A program made the position numbers and the translations under genes. Below are positions 24,703 through 32,742 of a DNA stretch of 52,851 nt, piece by piece. Origin of the DNA: a virus; the IMG/VR virus record IMGVR_UViG_3300037137_002574, positions 1 to 52,851 of that record; one strand, written 5' to 3'. Under the pieces are notes generated by a model that saw only the letters and a program-made list of their open reading frames with translations, was not told where the DNA came from and searched no databases. Positions within the stretch are counted from its first letter, which is position 1, and every line of letters starts with the position of its first letter.

Positions 24703-26046
24703 TTATCTCACACGCGACAAGAAAAAGTCGGCCGTACCACGCATGTCTTGATCGATGATGTTGTGCACGCTGAAGACCAACTGCCCACGAACCAGCCGGC
24801 CCGGATTAAAATTCACGAGCTGGGGCTTCGTTCCTGATCTGCTGTGCAAAAGATTCAACATCAGATCAATCCCGAACTCATCTCGAAGCTCGACGTCGTA
24901 AGTCGTCGGCCCTTCCGAACCCGATGGACTGACAGAAGGGCTGACCGAAGGTGATACCGACGGGCTGGCGCTGGGGCTCACGCTCGGACTGACGGATGGA
25001 GAAACGGACAGGGACGGGCTGACCGACGGGGACACGCTCGGGCTGATCGAGGCACTGGGAGATACCGAAGGGCTGACGGAAGGGCTCACACTGGCACTTC
25101 TGGAAGGGCTGACCGAAGGACTTACACTCGGGCTGACGCTTGGGCTGACGCTGGGAGAAACGCTCGGGCTGACGCTGGCAGAAGGTGAAACACTTGGAGA
25201 TACCGAAGGGCTGATTGAAGCCGAAGGACTGACACTCGGACTGACCGATGGGCTGACCGATTTACTTATACTTGGACTGACCGAAGGACTTACACTCGGG
25301 CTGACGCTTGGGCTGACGCTGGGAGAAACGCTCGGGCTGACCGAAGGGCTCACCGAAGGAGATACTGACGGGCTGACAGACGGGGACACGCTCGGACTGA
25401 TGCTAGCAGAAGGACTGACGGAGGGGCTGATGCTGGGAGACAAGCTCGGGCTGACGGATGGACTGACCGACGCCGAAGGACTTACTGATGGACTGACAGA
25501 AGGGCTGACCGACGGGCTGACTGACAATGAGACCGAGGGGCTAACGCTGTGGCTTACGGAAGGCGAAACAGATGGAGAAATAGATGGACTGATGCTGAGA
25601 CTGATGCTGGGGCTGACCGAAGGGCTGACACTTCGTGACAGCGAAACAGATGGACTGACGCTCGGGCTGACGCTGGCAGAAGGTGAAACACTTGGAGATA
25701 CCGAAGGGCTCACCGAAGCTGACGGGCTGACCGAAGGGCTGACACTCGGACTGACAGATGCCGACGGGCTGACCGAAGGGCTGATGCTGACTGAAGGGCT
25801 GACCGAAGGGCTGACGCTTGGGCTGGCCGATGGACTCTCTGACGCGCTGACGAACGGCAAACTCTGATTTCCCCAAGGCCGGGTGTGAGCCTCAATCAAG
25901 AACAACCCAGCGATGAACTTCGAAGTGACTTCATCAGTCCCCAGTAGATACGGACCCCCGCCGGCATGGGCGCTCCACTCAAACGTGAGTCGGAATACGC
26001 TGGTGTTATGCAGTTGCGCGATTGCTTTCTGAACTATGGTTGACAT
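24703..26046 (-). CDS. Ser-Pro repeat protein inserted in a phage beta domain (447 aa)
   Basis: Residues 1-66 (AQLHNTSVFRLTFEWSAHAG, then FIAGLFLIEAHTRPWG) and residues 379-447 (TYDVELRDEFGIDLMLNLL, then VRGQLVFSVHN) look like two halves of one beta domain. Similar small phage proteins read roughly L..VVT.PG..PT..YDITL.DE.G.DVL without a break. Between the halves lie about 310 residues of (S-V/I/A-S-P) repeats. A repeat of this kind should be extended and proline-rich, a stalk, with Ser at every other position. It is followed by two glycosyltransferase-type genes, so the Ser residues are candidate sugar sites. A GGGAG site precedes the ATG. Likely a virion surface protein; this is inference. 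Confidence 0.75.
   Translation of the reverse strand: MSTIVQKAIAQLHNTSVFRLTFEWSAHAGGGPYLLGTDEVTSKFIAGLFLIEAHTRPWGNQSLPFVSASESPSASPSVSPSVSPSVSISPSVSPSASVSPSVSPSVSPSASVSPSVSPSVSPSASVSPSVSPSVSLSRSVSPSVSPSISLSISPSISPSVSPSVSHSVSPSVSLSVSPSVSPSVSPSVSPSASVSPSVSPSLSPSISPSVSPSASISPSVSPSVSPSVSPSVSPSVSPSVSPSVSPSVSPSVSPSVSPSISKSVSPSVSPSVSPSASISPSVSPSVSPSASVSPSVSPSVSPSVSPSVSPSVSPSRSASVSPSVSPSVSPSASISPSVSPSVSPSLSVSPSVSPSVSPSASPSVSPSVSPSVSPSGSEGPTTYDVELRDEFGIDLMLNLLHSRSGTKPQLVNFNPGRLVRGQLVFSVHNIIDQDMRGTADFFLSRVR
24913..25848 (-). repeat. (S-x-S-P)n coding repeats in the 447-aa protein
   Basis: Imperfect 12-base units (sense strand approximately AGC CCG TCG GTC) encode S-P-S-V with Ala, Ile, Leu and others replacing Val. 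The antisense frame reads as an open L-T-E-G-L repeat, which is a shadow. Codons vary between copies. Confidence 0.9.
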
Positions 26047-26071
26047 ATCAATTCTCCCATTACTTTTCGTC

Positions 26072-27172
26072 TCACGTTAACTTCGCTCCGGCCCCCATGG
26101 CGACATCAATTACGCACATGAAATTACTGACAAATTTATTGCGGCTGAACCCCGACCTGACGCTCTCGAAGCCCGCCTGCCCCATTTGATCGGCTTCCAT
26201 TGGGTGCTGCAAAAGATAGACCAGCGTGTTCCCCAACTCCACATCGTTGCCAACGTTCACCAGCCAACCTGTGATACCGTCGTGAATGATCTCCTGCGGG
26301 CCACCGCTCCGCGTGGCCACCACGGGCAATCCCTCACGCATGGCTTCAAGCAGGACGAGACCGAACGGCTCGCAATCAGATGTGAGGGCAAATACTGCAC
26401 CTGTCTTGTAATATGTCGGCATGTCGTGGCAGACGCGATTGAAGACGAATTGATCCCTGGTCAATCCCAACCGCTTTCTCTCCCTGCGAAGAGAATCAAA
26501 ATAATCCCGCTCCCACGGACCGCCGACGGACATAAACTTTGCCCCCGGGATGGCGTCGATCACGTGGCGGGCAGCTTTGAGCAAAGTCATCTGGCCCTTG
26601 CGACGGCAGATCCCGCCCGCCGTCAACACCACGGGATCATACGTTCGCTTAGATGGCATGCCATTCACTTGGATGCCGTTGTGCACCACCTGAATCTTGT
26701 TCGACGGGCCAGCGTACTTCTCGATCTCCCTCTTTACCGCCTGTGAGATGGCGACGACGATCGAAGACATGGACAAGACTGATTTATAGATAAACTCCAA
26801 CGGGACTGACGGCACGAGAGCCGGATCACCACTCAGAATCTCATGAATGTACCAGATGTGAGGGGTCCGGGTGACCAGAGCCGCCAAGGCTCCGTCAGCA
26901 ACAGTGATCGTGTTCGTGATCACCAGATCGATCTTGTACTGATATATGAGGCTGGCGATCTTCTTGCCCTGGCTGGCATCTTCACCCGCGAACCACTTCA
27001 GTCCGATCTTGTGAACCGTGACACCCAGCAGCTCCAGTTCATCTGCCAGATTGCCGCGGGACGGCACGACACAATGAACTTCACCGAGACCGATAAACTC
27101 CCGGATCACTTCCAGGAGCATACTCGTCGCCCCGCCCTTCCAGCCGCTGTGGGAAACAAAGAGAGTATTCAC
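26072..27172 (-). CDS. GT4-family glycosyltransferase (GT-B fold)
   Basis: A 366-residue retaining glycosyltransferase. The N-terminal domain starts LFVSHSGWKGGATSMLLEV (a GG loop in acceptor binding). The C-terminal domain has GGICRRKGQMTLLKAA, VGGPWERDYFDSL, and the EX7E motif in SDCEPFGLVLLEAMREGLPV, which binds the donor sugar and phosphate. It starts at GTG 27172, overlapping the previous stop (GTGA). It has no TM helix and should be cytoplasmic. GT4 enzymes commonly use GDP-mannose or UDP-hexoses; the actual donor is not visible. Confidence 0.92.
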   Translation of the reverse strand: MNTLFVSHSGWKGGATSMLLEVIREFIGLGEVHCVVPSRGNLADELELLGVTVHKIGLKWFAGEDASQGKKIASLIYQYKIDLVITNTITVADGALAALVTRTPHIWYIHEILSGDPALVPSVPLEFIYKSVLSMSSIVVAISQAVKREIEKYAGPSNKIQVVHNGIQVNGMPSKRTYDPVVLTAGGICRRKGQMTLLKAARHVIDAIPGAKFMSVGGPWERDYFDSLRRERKRLGLTRDQFVFNRVCHDMPTYYKTGAVFALTSDCEPFGLVLLEAMREGLPVVATRSGGPQEIIHDGITGWLVNVGNDVELGNTLVYLLQHPMEADQMGQAGFESVRSGFSRNKFVSNFMCVIDVAMGAGAKLT

Positions 27173-27939
27173 TCGATCACCTGTTTTGCCTGGCTGAGGT
27201 TCTCGTCAAACCACTCGCGATACGTCCGCTTGGTCAAGTCAGGCATCCGCCACCGCTGGTTTTCGTTGTACGAGGAGATCAGCGTGCTCCAGGTGGAGCC
27301 GGACCGCACGTGGGCGGCGACGTTCCTCTCGACACGCCCCATGTAATATTCATAACCAAAATAACGGTAGTGAAGGTACTTGATCCCCGACTGAAGGCGC
27401 CGCTTTGCCAAAGTCCCATCCTGGCGGTTTGCGTGCTCGACGTGGTGACGGCCTGCGGTGAACAATATGTCTATGTCCGGGTTGAAGACAACCGACTTGT
27501 CCATCAGACGATCACGCAGTCCGATTTTAATCTGGTCATAGATCTGACCACCATTCGTCGGGAACGCATCTGCGATCATCATGAATCCCAAAGTCCGGAC
27601 GACTTCAAAGCCCTCATTTTTGAATTCCTGCAGCTTGTCGACCAACTGTGGATGGTAAACAAACTCATCGGCGTCGACGCACATCACCCAGTCGGCCTGG
27701 CCTCGGCTCATCTCTTTGTACTTCGTCCACAGATTCGCGCTGGCGTAGAAATCGTCCGTGCCGTGAATCGACAACGGCAATAAGGTGACTTTAGGATGAG
27801 CTTGCAACATCTCTCGGGTCCCGTCATCGCTCTCATCGTCCCAAACGAAGATACGATCAGCGAACGATCCATAATGCCGAAGATAGTACGGCAGCAGCCC
27901 AATTTCATTTCTCATCATGGAATAGATATCAATTCGCAT
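27169..27939 (-). CDS. GT2-type glycosyltransferase, paralogue 1 of 3
   Basis: 256 residues, with YSMMRNEIGLLPYYLRHY, WDDESDDGTREML and the metal-binding DADEF (residues about 88-92 in MCVDADEFVYH). It belongs with the Glyco_tranf_2_4-like group, whose members often act on polysaccharides or O-antigen-like chains. The C-terminal HYRYFGYEYYMGRVERN is shared with its paralogue at 28.4-29.2 kb. Its start overlaps the stop of the small tag protein (TAATG). Confidence 0.88.
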   Translation of the reverse strand: MRIDIYSMMRNEIGLLPYYLRHYGSFADRIFVWDDESDDGTREMLQAHPKVTLLPLSIHGTDDFYASANLWTKYKEMSRGQADWVMCVDADEFVYHPQLVDKLQEFKNEGFEVVRTLGFMMIADAFPTNGGQIYDQIKIGLRDRLMDKSVVFNPDIDILFTAGRHHVEHANRQDGTLAKRRLQSGIKYLHYRYFGYEYYMGRVERNVAAHVRSGSTWSTLISSYNENQRWRMPDLTKRTYREWFDENLSQAKQVIE

Positions 27940-28397
27940 TAATACCTAGAATGACCGGGAATACTTATTCCTTTGTCTTTGTAACGGCCCACTTCAGAGA
28001 TACCAGTATGAAGGTGAGACAGCGCCTGCTCCTGCTTGAATTGTGCGTGAAGAAGATCACCAGACTCATATAAATCTTTTGACTGCGCTTCGAGCTCCTT
28101 GGAACGCTCGATATACTGTCCCACATATGTCTTGGCGTCTGTTGGAAGTTGTAATGCCGCTTTTTCCAATTTGTCGCGTAAACCCGCGATCTCACGCTCT
28201 TGCCAATTATGAAGCTGCCGCATCGCAATCGGATTTGAAAAATCTTGCTTTCGGCGTGGGTCATGCAGAATACGCTCGTGCTCAGCCATCAACTCTTCGT
28301 GCGAGAGCCCGTTAGTATACTGATTCCCGTGAAACTCGTGACCCTCCACGTCACCCTTCTCGATGGCCGGCCAGGCCGTGGGATTCCAGTCAGTCAT
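27939..28397 (-). CDS. Small helical protein with a GHEFHGNQY-type phage tag
   Basis: 152 residues. The N-terminus carries IEKGDVEGHEFHGNQYTNG (residues 12-30), a short motif seen at domain junctions of many phage head proteins. Related tags occur in several other genes here. The rest is a charged helical repeat region (REIAGLRDKLEKAALQL, then YIERSKELEAQSKDLYESG), likely coiled coil. It is inserted between two GT2 genes with ATGA and TAATG overlaps at its ends. I do not recognise a function. The tag suggests it is packed into or attached to the virion. Confidence 0.7.
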   Translation of the reverse strand: MTDWNPTAWPAIEKGDVEGHEFHGNQYTNGLSHEELMAEHERILHDPRRKQDFSNPIAMRQLHNWQEREIAGLRDKLEKAALQLPTDAKTYVGQYIERSKELEAQSKDLYESGDLLHAQFKQEQALSHLHTGISEVGRYKDKGISIPGHSRY

Positions 28398-29164
28398 ACA
28401 ACCTGCTCTACCTTGTCAAGGTTGTCCGCGAAGTATTTGGGAAACGTCCCCGTCCGTCCGTCAGGCATCCGCCAGGGATGATTCTCATCGAAGGGCCAGG
28501 CGACTTCCCTTCCCCACGCAGAGCCCGACTTAAAGTGCTCCTCGCAATTCCGGCGTGTCCGTTCTCTGAAGTACTCATAGCCGAAGTAACGGTAGTGAAG
28601 CAGCTTCACCTTCGACTTCCACCGCATCACAATAGGCCTTCCGCCTGGACCCGCGGCAGAAGCAATTCGATGCCGTCCGCCCATGAACACAATGTCGATC
28701 TCAGGATTAAAAATCACAGGCTTGTCCATCGTCCGGTCCCGCAACCCGTGAGTCACGACATCCCACAGTTGCTTGTCTGTCTGCGGGAAGCTCTCGGCGA
28801 CCATCATGTAGCCAACCAGAGTCACTATGTCGAACAAGTCACGCTTGAACTCTTCCAGCCTGGCCAAGATGTCCGGGTGATAAATGAATTCGTCGATGTC
28901 CACCTGCATGACCCAGTCTGCCTTACCCCGGCTGAGTTCCTTGTAGATTGGAAACAGATGATAACTGGCATATGTATCTTCCAGCCCGTGCACCGGTAGA
29001 TCAAGAAGGGTGACTTTTGGATGAGCCTTCAGCATCTCCAGCGTACCGTCCGTGCTGCCGTCGTCCCAGACAAAGATCCGGTCCGCGATGGCCTCATAAT
29101 GCCGCAAGAAATAAGGCAAGAGCTGAATCTCGTCCTTGATCTTGCTGTATAGATCGATCTTCAC
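28394..29164 (-). CDS. GT2-type glycosyltransferase, paralogue 2 of 3
   Basis: 256 residues from the GTG at 29164 (VKIDLYSKIKDEIQ), which overlaps the upstream stop (GTGA). An earlier ATG in frame would lie inside the preceding gene. Motifs: FVWDDGSTDGTLEML and VDIDEFIYH (metal site, D-x-D-E). Near-identical architecture to paralogue 1, including the shared HYRYFGYEYF near the C-terminus. Its length equals that of paralogue 1, which supports the GTG start. Confidence 0.88.
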   Translation of the reverse strand: MKIDLYSKIKDEIQLLPYFLRHYEAIADRIFVWDDGSTDGTLEMLKAHPKVTLLDLPVHGLEDTYASYHLFPIYKELSRGKADWVMQVDIDEFIYHPDILARLEEFKRDLFDIVTLVGYMMVAESFPQTDKQLWDVVTHGLRDRTMDKPVIFNPEIDIVFMGGRHRIASAAGPGGRPIVMRWKSKVKLLHYRYFGYEYFRERTRRNCEEHFKSGSAWGREVAWPFDENHPWRMPDGRTGTFPKYFADNLDKVEQVV

Positions 29165-29940
29165 GGCACCACCTTGATGACATTCTGCCGGTTGTCTTCC
29201 AGCCACTTGAATATGTTCCCACGCTGTCCGCTTGTGTTGGGAAATGTGTGTGGCTGTTCGTAGTAATCCATCGTGATCGGCGGAAGGTTGACCTGCTTCA
29301 GCCCGATATTGATGCTGTCCATGTTCCTGGCGTACCTCGCCCTGACCGTGGCCGAGTCGAACGCCCGCATGTGAAGTTGCTTGAAGCCATCTGTCTCCAC
29401 GATCGTATCCGCAGGTTCCAATCGGCGCGGCCGACGATGCCGCCCGCCCATGAACTCCACATCAATCCTGGGATTGAAAATAATCCACTTATCACACATC
29501 CGATCGCGAATGCCGTGCTTGACTTCGTCATATATTTGTCCACCAGTGGTCGGGAAGGAATCAGCAATCATCAAATACCCGTGGCAGATGATTATGTCAA
29601 CCCCGCGATCCAGGCAATCCTGCAAGGCCAGCAGGAGATCATCGTGATATATAAACTCATCGGCATCCACGATCATGACCCAATCCGCTTTGTCCCGGCT
29701 GATCTCCTTGTACTGAGGCCACAACCGCTCCACCCAATACTGATCCTGCACGCCTCGCGGCACGTTTGCAGGCAACGACATGAGTTGAACTTTCGGATGC
29801 GCCGCAAGGATCTCACGGGTCCCGTCGTCGCTTTGGTCGTCCCACATGAAGATCCGATCAGCGAACAAACCGTAGTGCTTGAGGAAGTAAGGGATAATCT
29901 GTCGTTCGTTCCTCAGCGTACAGTAAACATCTATGTGCAT
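29161..29940 (-). CDS. GT2-type glycosyltransferase, paralogue 3 of 3
   Basis: 259 residues, with YCTLRNERQIIPYFLKHYG, FMWDDQSDDGTREIL and VDADEFIYHDDLL. It diverges from the other two in the C-terminal third, where HYRYFGYEY is replaced by QLHMRAFDSATVRARYARN, so its acceptor may differ. The ATG at 29940 overlaps the upstream gene by ten bases and has GGGGAAG before it. Confidence 0.88.
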   Translation of the reverse strand: MHIDVYCTLRNERQIIPYFLKHYGLFADRIFMWDDQSDDGTREILAAHPKVQLMSLPANVPRGVQDQYWVERLWPQYKEISRDKADWVMIVDADEFIYHDDLLLALQDCLDRGVDIIICHGYLMIADSFPTTGGQIYDEVKHGIRDRMCDKWIIFNPRIDVEFMGGRHRRPRRLEPADTIVETDGFKQLHMRAFDSATVRARYARNMDSINIGLKQVNLPPITMDYYEQPHTFPNTSGQRGNIFKWLEDNRQNVIKVVP

Positions 29941-30566
29941 CGTTTCTTCCCCACTCCGATGGCAACGAGAACGACTCCACCGCTCAGGATCCCGTTTTCA
30001 TATTTCAAACACGCGTACTCATTCATTGAAAACCACTCTGCGAAATCTTGCATGTCGTAAACCCAGCAGTGGTGCCCATGCCGAGCAGATTGAGAAGTCA
30101 ACGGTTGATCTATGGGATGGCTGATGACTGCATACTCACACTGATGCATCAATGATTGCATGATCGGAATGGGATCCCGCAAGTGTTCAAGAATTTCGCA
30201 GGCCACTAAGACATCCGCTCTCACATCAGTGGCGGAACTCAACGACTCCAGAACAGTAGTGACTTTCGGCCATCGCTGCTTTGCCACATTCAAGGCAGCT
30301 TGATTGCAATCGCAGCCTTTCACCACACAATCATCTCTCCTGGAGAATGGTCCAGTTATGTCCATCGTCCCACAGCCCATCTCGAAGATAGATATCGGTC
30401 GGCCAGGGTGATCTATCTTGGCCAAACAAACAGCTGTCTCCAAATACTCCCGACTTTTTATGATTCGAAGCTGTGAGCTTTTGAAATGCGTGTAAATGAC
30501 AGGTCGCAAATTACGATGACGGACGGCACCATCCGGATGTTTGTTGGCAGCTTCCAACCACTTCAT
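29931..30566 (-). CDS. SAM-dependent methyltransferase (class I)
   Basis: 211 residues from the ATG at 30566, which overlaps the upstream stop (ATGA). A TTG 18 bases earlier is less likely. Motif I is FEMGCGTMDITGPF and motif II the acidic KGCDCNQAALNVA. VLVACEILEHLRDP follows, as in methyltransferase families 11/23, and the later HPIDQPLTSQSARHGHHCWV segment suggests a sugar or lipid-linked substrate. It sits among glycosyltransferases, so it may cap a glycan chain, but the substrate is not visible. Confidence 0.88.
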   Translation of the reverse strand: MKWLEAANKHPDGAVRHRNLRPVIYTHFKSSQLRIIKSREYLETAVCLAKIDHPGRPISIFEMGCGTMDITGPFSRRDDCVVKGCDCNQAALNVAKQRWPKVTTVLESLSSATDVRADVLVACEILEHLRDPIPIMQSLMHQCEYAVISHPIDQPLTSQSARHGHHCWVYDMQDFAEWFSMNEYACLKYENGILSGGVVLVAIGVGKKRCT

Positions 30567-31201
30567 GCTCGCACCCACATCCAAGACCGCTCACGATCCT
30601 GCGGTTTGTCTACAGAGCTGACGGCCCTGCCAAAAGTAAACCACGGGCTGATGTCATAACAAGACGTGTACGCCAGCACGGCTTCCTTCACATGAACCAT
30701 GTTGACTCGCTTCACGTAATCATGTCCGCTGACTATACCACCGGGGCGAACTTTGGCAGACCACAACGAGATGTCCTGAATCACCGACAGCAACTCATGG
30801 TCGGCATCGATGTAGACAAAGTCCAGTGAGTCATCAATGAATCCTCTGACTGCGTCAGCGCTGTACTTGTGAATCATAGTGCAGTTTTTAAATGGATTCA
30901 GGATCGTGCAGGCAGCTCGATGCATCTTCTCGGCGTACTCGGCATCAAAATGATCCGGGCAGCCACGCCGGCCATCGAGCTCTTCCCACGGATCGATGCT
31001 GAAGAGTTTCAGCCCTGGATTTGCCTGGCAGAGCACCGCAGAATAACCACCCTCCTTCACACCAATCTCAGCACCGGTCTTGAAGTTCAACTCGTGAAAC
31101 AGAACAGCCAAGTCCGCACGAGTGAAATCTACCAAGTCAACAGCATGGCCGCAAGTTGCACCGAGCTTGAACTTGTCCTTGATGTACTGGAGAGTGTCCA
31201 C
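30563..31201 (-). CDS. Class I methyltransferase, Methyltransf_24-like (copy A)
   Basis: 212 residues from the GTG at 31201, which shares one base with the previous stop (TAGTG). Motifs: TGAEIGVKEGGYSAVL (SAM loop), LDFVYIDADHELLSVIQDI and KVRPGGIVSGHDYV. These match the family that includes cephalosporin-hydroxylase-like and glycan O-methyltransferases. A relative lies two genes upstream (31890-32519) with the same three motifs, so the pair comes from a duplication. Confidence 0.87.
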   Translation of the reverse strand: MDTLQYIKDKFKLGATCGHAVDLVDFTRADLAVLFHELNFKTGAEIGVKEGGYSAVLCQANPGLKLFSIDPWEELDGRRGCPDHFDAEYAEKMHRAACTILNPFKNCTMIHKYSADAVRGFIDDSLDFVYIDADHELLSVIQDISLWSAKVRPGGIVSGHDYVKRVNMVHVKEAVLAYTSCYDISPWFTFGRAVSSVDKPQDRERSWMWVRA

Positions 31202-31893
31202 TAAATCCCACCCATCCTGCTGATGTCGTTCGTGGCCATGCAGGACCGGCACATCCGCGGCAGCGCTTCATACTCGGCTTGGTTGTTCCATTGAATCATA
31301 CGCGACTTTATTTTCCAAGCCTGATACACCTCTTCCCAATCCAAATTGACGATACTGCCCACGGCTTCTTCGTTTCGCCAATCTACACAACATAAATTCC
31401 AATTCCCCCAAATGTCGATCGGGATCTCCCAACCCAACCCACGTCCGCATCTTCCTTTCGGAGACATCTCTGCATAAGGAAGCCCTTCCCCACGAGCATT
31501 GGCAATCCGATTGTCCAACTTCTCCAGCCCACCGCCAGGCCCGTAGTCTGACCGCTTCACGATGTCGAAATCTGTGAGAAGCATGTTCATCGTGTTCGTG
31601 GTGATCTGGAACGGCTGAAACGGATCGTAATACTTGATCATCTTCATCAGCTTGCGAATCCGCGCGATGTGCATCGTCGGTTCGAGATATCCGTGCCAAA
31701 GAATTATGCCGCGGAAGTTCTTTTCGTATCGGCACCACTTCCAGAAATCCACAACCAGGTCATCCGTGATCTCTACCTTCGACTTCGAGAAGAGATACCG
31801 CTCGGGGTGGGCGATCGGGCACTTGTCTTTATGAATCTCGGCCAAGTTGCAATCACGCCCAACCTCGAATGACAAATACCGAATGATGTTCAA
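31201..31893 (-). CDS. Radical-SAM/SPASM-like protein with an atypical cysteine motif
   Basis: A 230-residue protein. The first strand and cysteine region reads VGRDCNLAEIHKDKCP, then ILWHGYLEPTMH, like the G-E-P-x-x-H strand of radical SAM enzymes, and a C-terminal SPASM-like segment WGNWNLCCVDWRNEEAVGSI with ...CRSC at the end. The usual CX3CX2C that binds the 4Fe-4S cluster is absent: the first two cysteines are eight residues apart. It may be a diverged enzyme with a different cluster arrangement, or a non-catalytic relative. The start is a TTG at 31893 overlapping the upstream stop (TTGA). Neighbours on both sides are methyltransferases. Confidence 0.65.
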   Translation of the reverse strand: MNIIRYLSFEVGRDCNLAEIHKDKCPIAHPERYLFSKSKVEITDDLVVDFWKWCRYEKNFRGIILWHGYLEPTMHIARIRKLMKMIKYYDPFQPFQITTNTMNMLLTDFDIVKRSDYGPGGGLEKLDNRIANARGEGLPYAEMSPKGRCGRGLGWEIPIDIWGNWNLCCVDWRNEEAVGSIVNLDWEEVYQAWKIKSRMIQWNNQAEYEALPRMCRSCMATNDISRMGGI

Positions 31894-32519
31894 GGCTTCA
31901 CCCAGAAGAAAGATGGCAGCTGTTCATAGCGAGTAGACTCCGTCAGATACCACCGCTTGATCCCGTGGCAAGCGACGTAGGTCTGAACGGCAGGAACTAC
32001 AGCACACCCTTCACCGTGGAGATTCCTGCGGGTGAAGTCATGTCCGGCAACGATCCCACCCGGCTTGACCCGCTTCGACCACTCAATGATGTCCTGCATG
32101 ACGAAGTCAAAATTGTGGTTGCCATCGATGTAAACGAAGTCAAGACTATTTGGCAGAAACTCGCGAATAGCATCCATGCTCCACATCTTCAGCAAGCGAA
32201 ACCGATTCAATCCGTGCTTCACCTGAATCTTCAGCACGTTCTCATAGAAGCCATCGTAGATTTCTTTCGTGACGTGCTGACGGTAGTCTTCGTAGGCGGT
32301 CCAAACATCAACTCCGTAAAGGCAAAGTCCGGGATTACATGACAAAAGCGCGTCGGAGTACAACCCACCTTCGACCCCGACCTCGACCCCGAGCTTGAAA
32401 CCAAAATCTCTGAAGAGGTGCCCGAGATGCTTCCGCTTCATGCCGGGGATGATGATCGGAGACGGCAGGGCCGGATCACTCCGGCCCCTTTCGCTCAATA
32501 ACTGTTCAAGCGCGTTCAT
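31890..32519 (-). CDS. Class I methyltransferase, Methyltransf_24-like (copy B)
   Basis: 209 residues, with LGVEVGVEGGLYSDALL, LDFVYIDGNHNFDFVMQDI and VKPGGIVAGHDFTRR. It is a clear paralogue of copy A, with the same order of motifs and size. The ATG overlaps the stop of the DUF2829 gene (ATGA). Probably a sugar or small-molecule O-methyltransferase; no substrate residue can be assigned. Confidence 0.87.
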   Translation of the reverse strand: MNALEQLLSERGRSDPALPSPIIIPGMKRKHLGHLFRDFGFKLGVEVGVEGGLYSDALLSCNPGLCLYGVDVWTAYEDYRQHVTKEIYDGFYENVLKIQVKHGLNRFRLLKMWSMDAIREFLPNSLDFVYIDGNHNFDFVMQDIIEWSKRVKPGGIVAGHDFTRRNLHGEGCAVVPAVQTYVACHGIKRWYLTESTRYEQLPSFFWVKP

Positions 32520-32725
32520 CCTTCGTCTCCTGTACCTGTGCGAACTTCGTCCCAGTCCTCAGCCTCGACATCACTCGCCGTTATTGTCCAGGCGTAATAC
32601 CGTTTGTCACTCTTGCGGAGGCAGAGAACACTCTCATGCATCTCTACCCAATCCTCAATCCCCCAGATCAGGCGAGCAACGCGCCCGCCATTCTTCACTA
32701 TCTTTAAGGCTTCAATAAAGTTCAT
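32516..32725 (-). CDS. DUF2829 / Tad2-like small protein
   Basis: 69 residues from the ATG at 32725, with AAGGAG about eight bases before. The sequence MNFIEALKIVKNGGRVARL, then W, then AWTITASDVEAEDWDEV follows the DUF2829 pattern (MNFxEAL..LK.GKKVAR..W ... W..S..D.LAeDW). DUF2829 includes Tad2, which binds the signal molecules of Thoeris immunity and so protects phages. Family members vary in their ligand, and residues for ligand binding cannot be judged here. It sits between a GT2 and a methyltransferase, so a housekeeping role in the cassette is also possible. Confidence 0.75.
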   Translation of the reverse strand: MNFIEALKIVKNGGRVARLIWGIEDWVEMHESVLCLRKSDKRYYAWTITASDVEAEDWDEVRTGTGDEG

Positions 32726-32742
32726 CGCGTCTCTCCTTGTTG

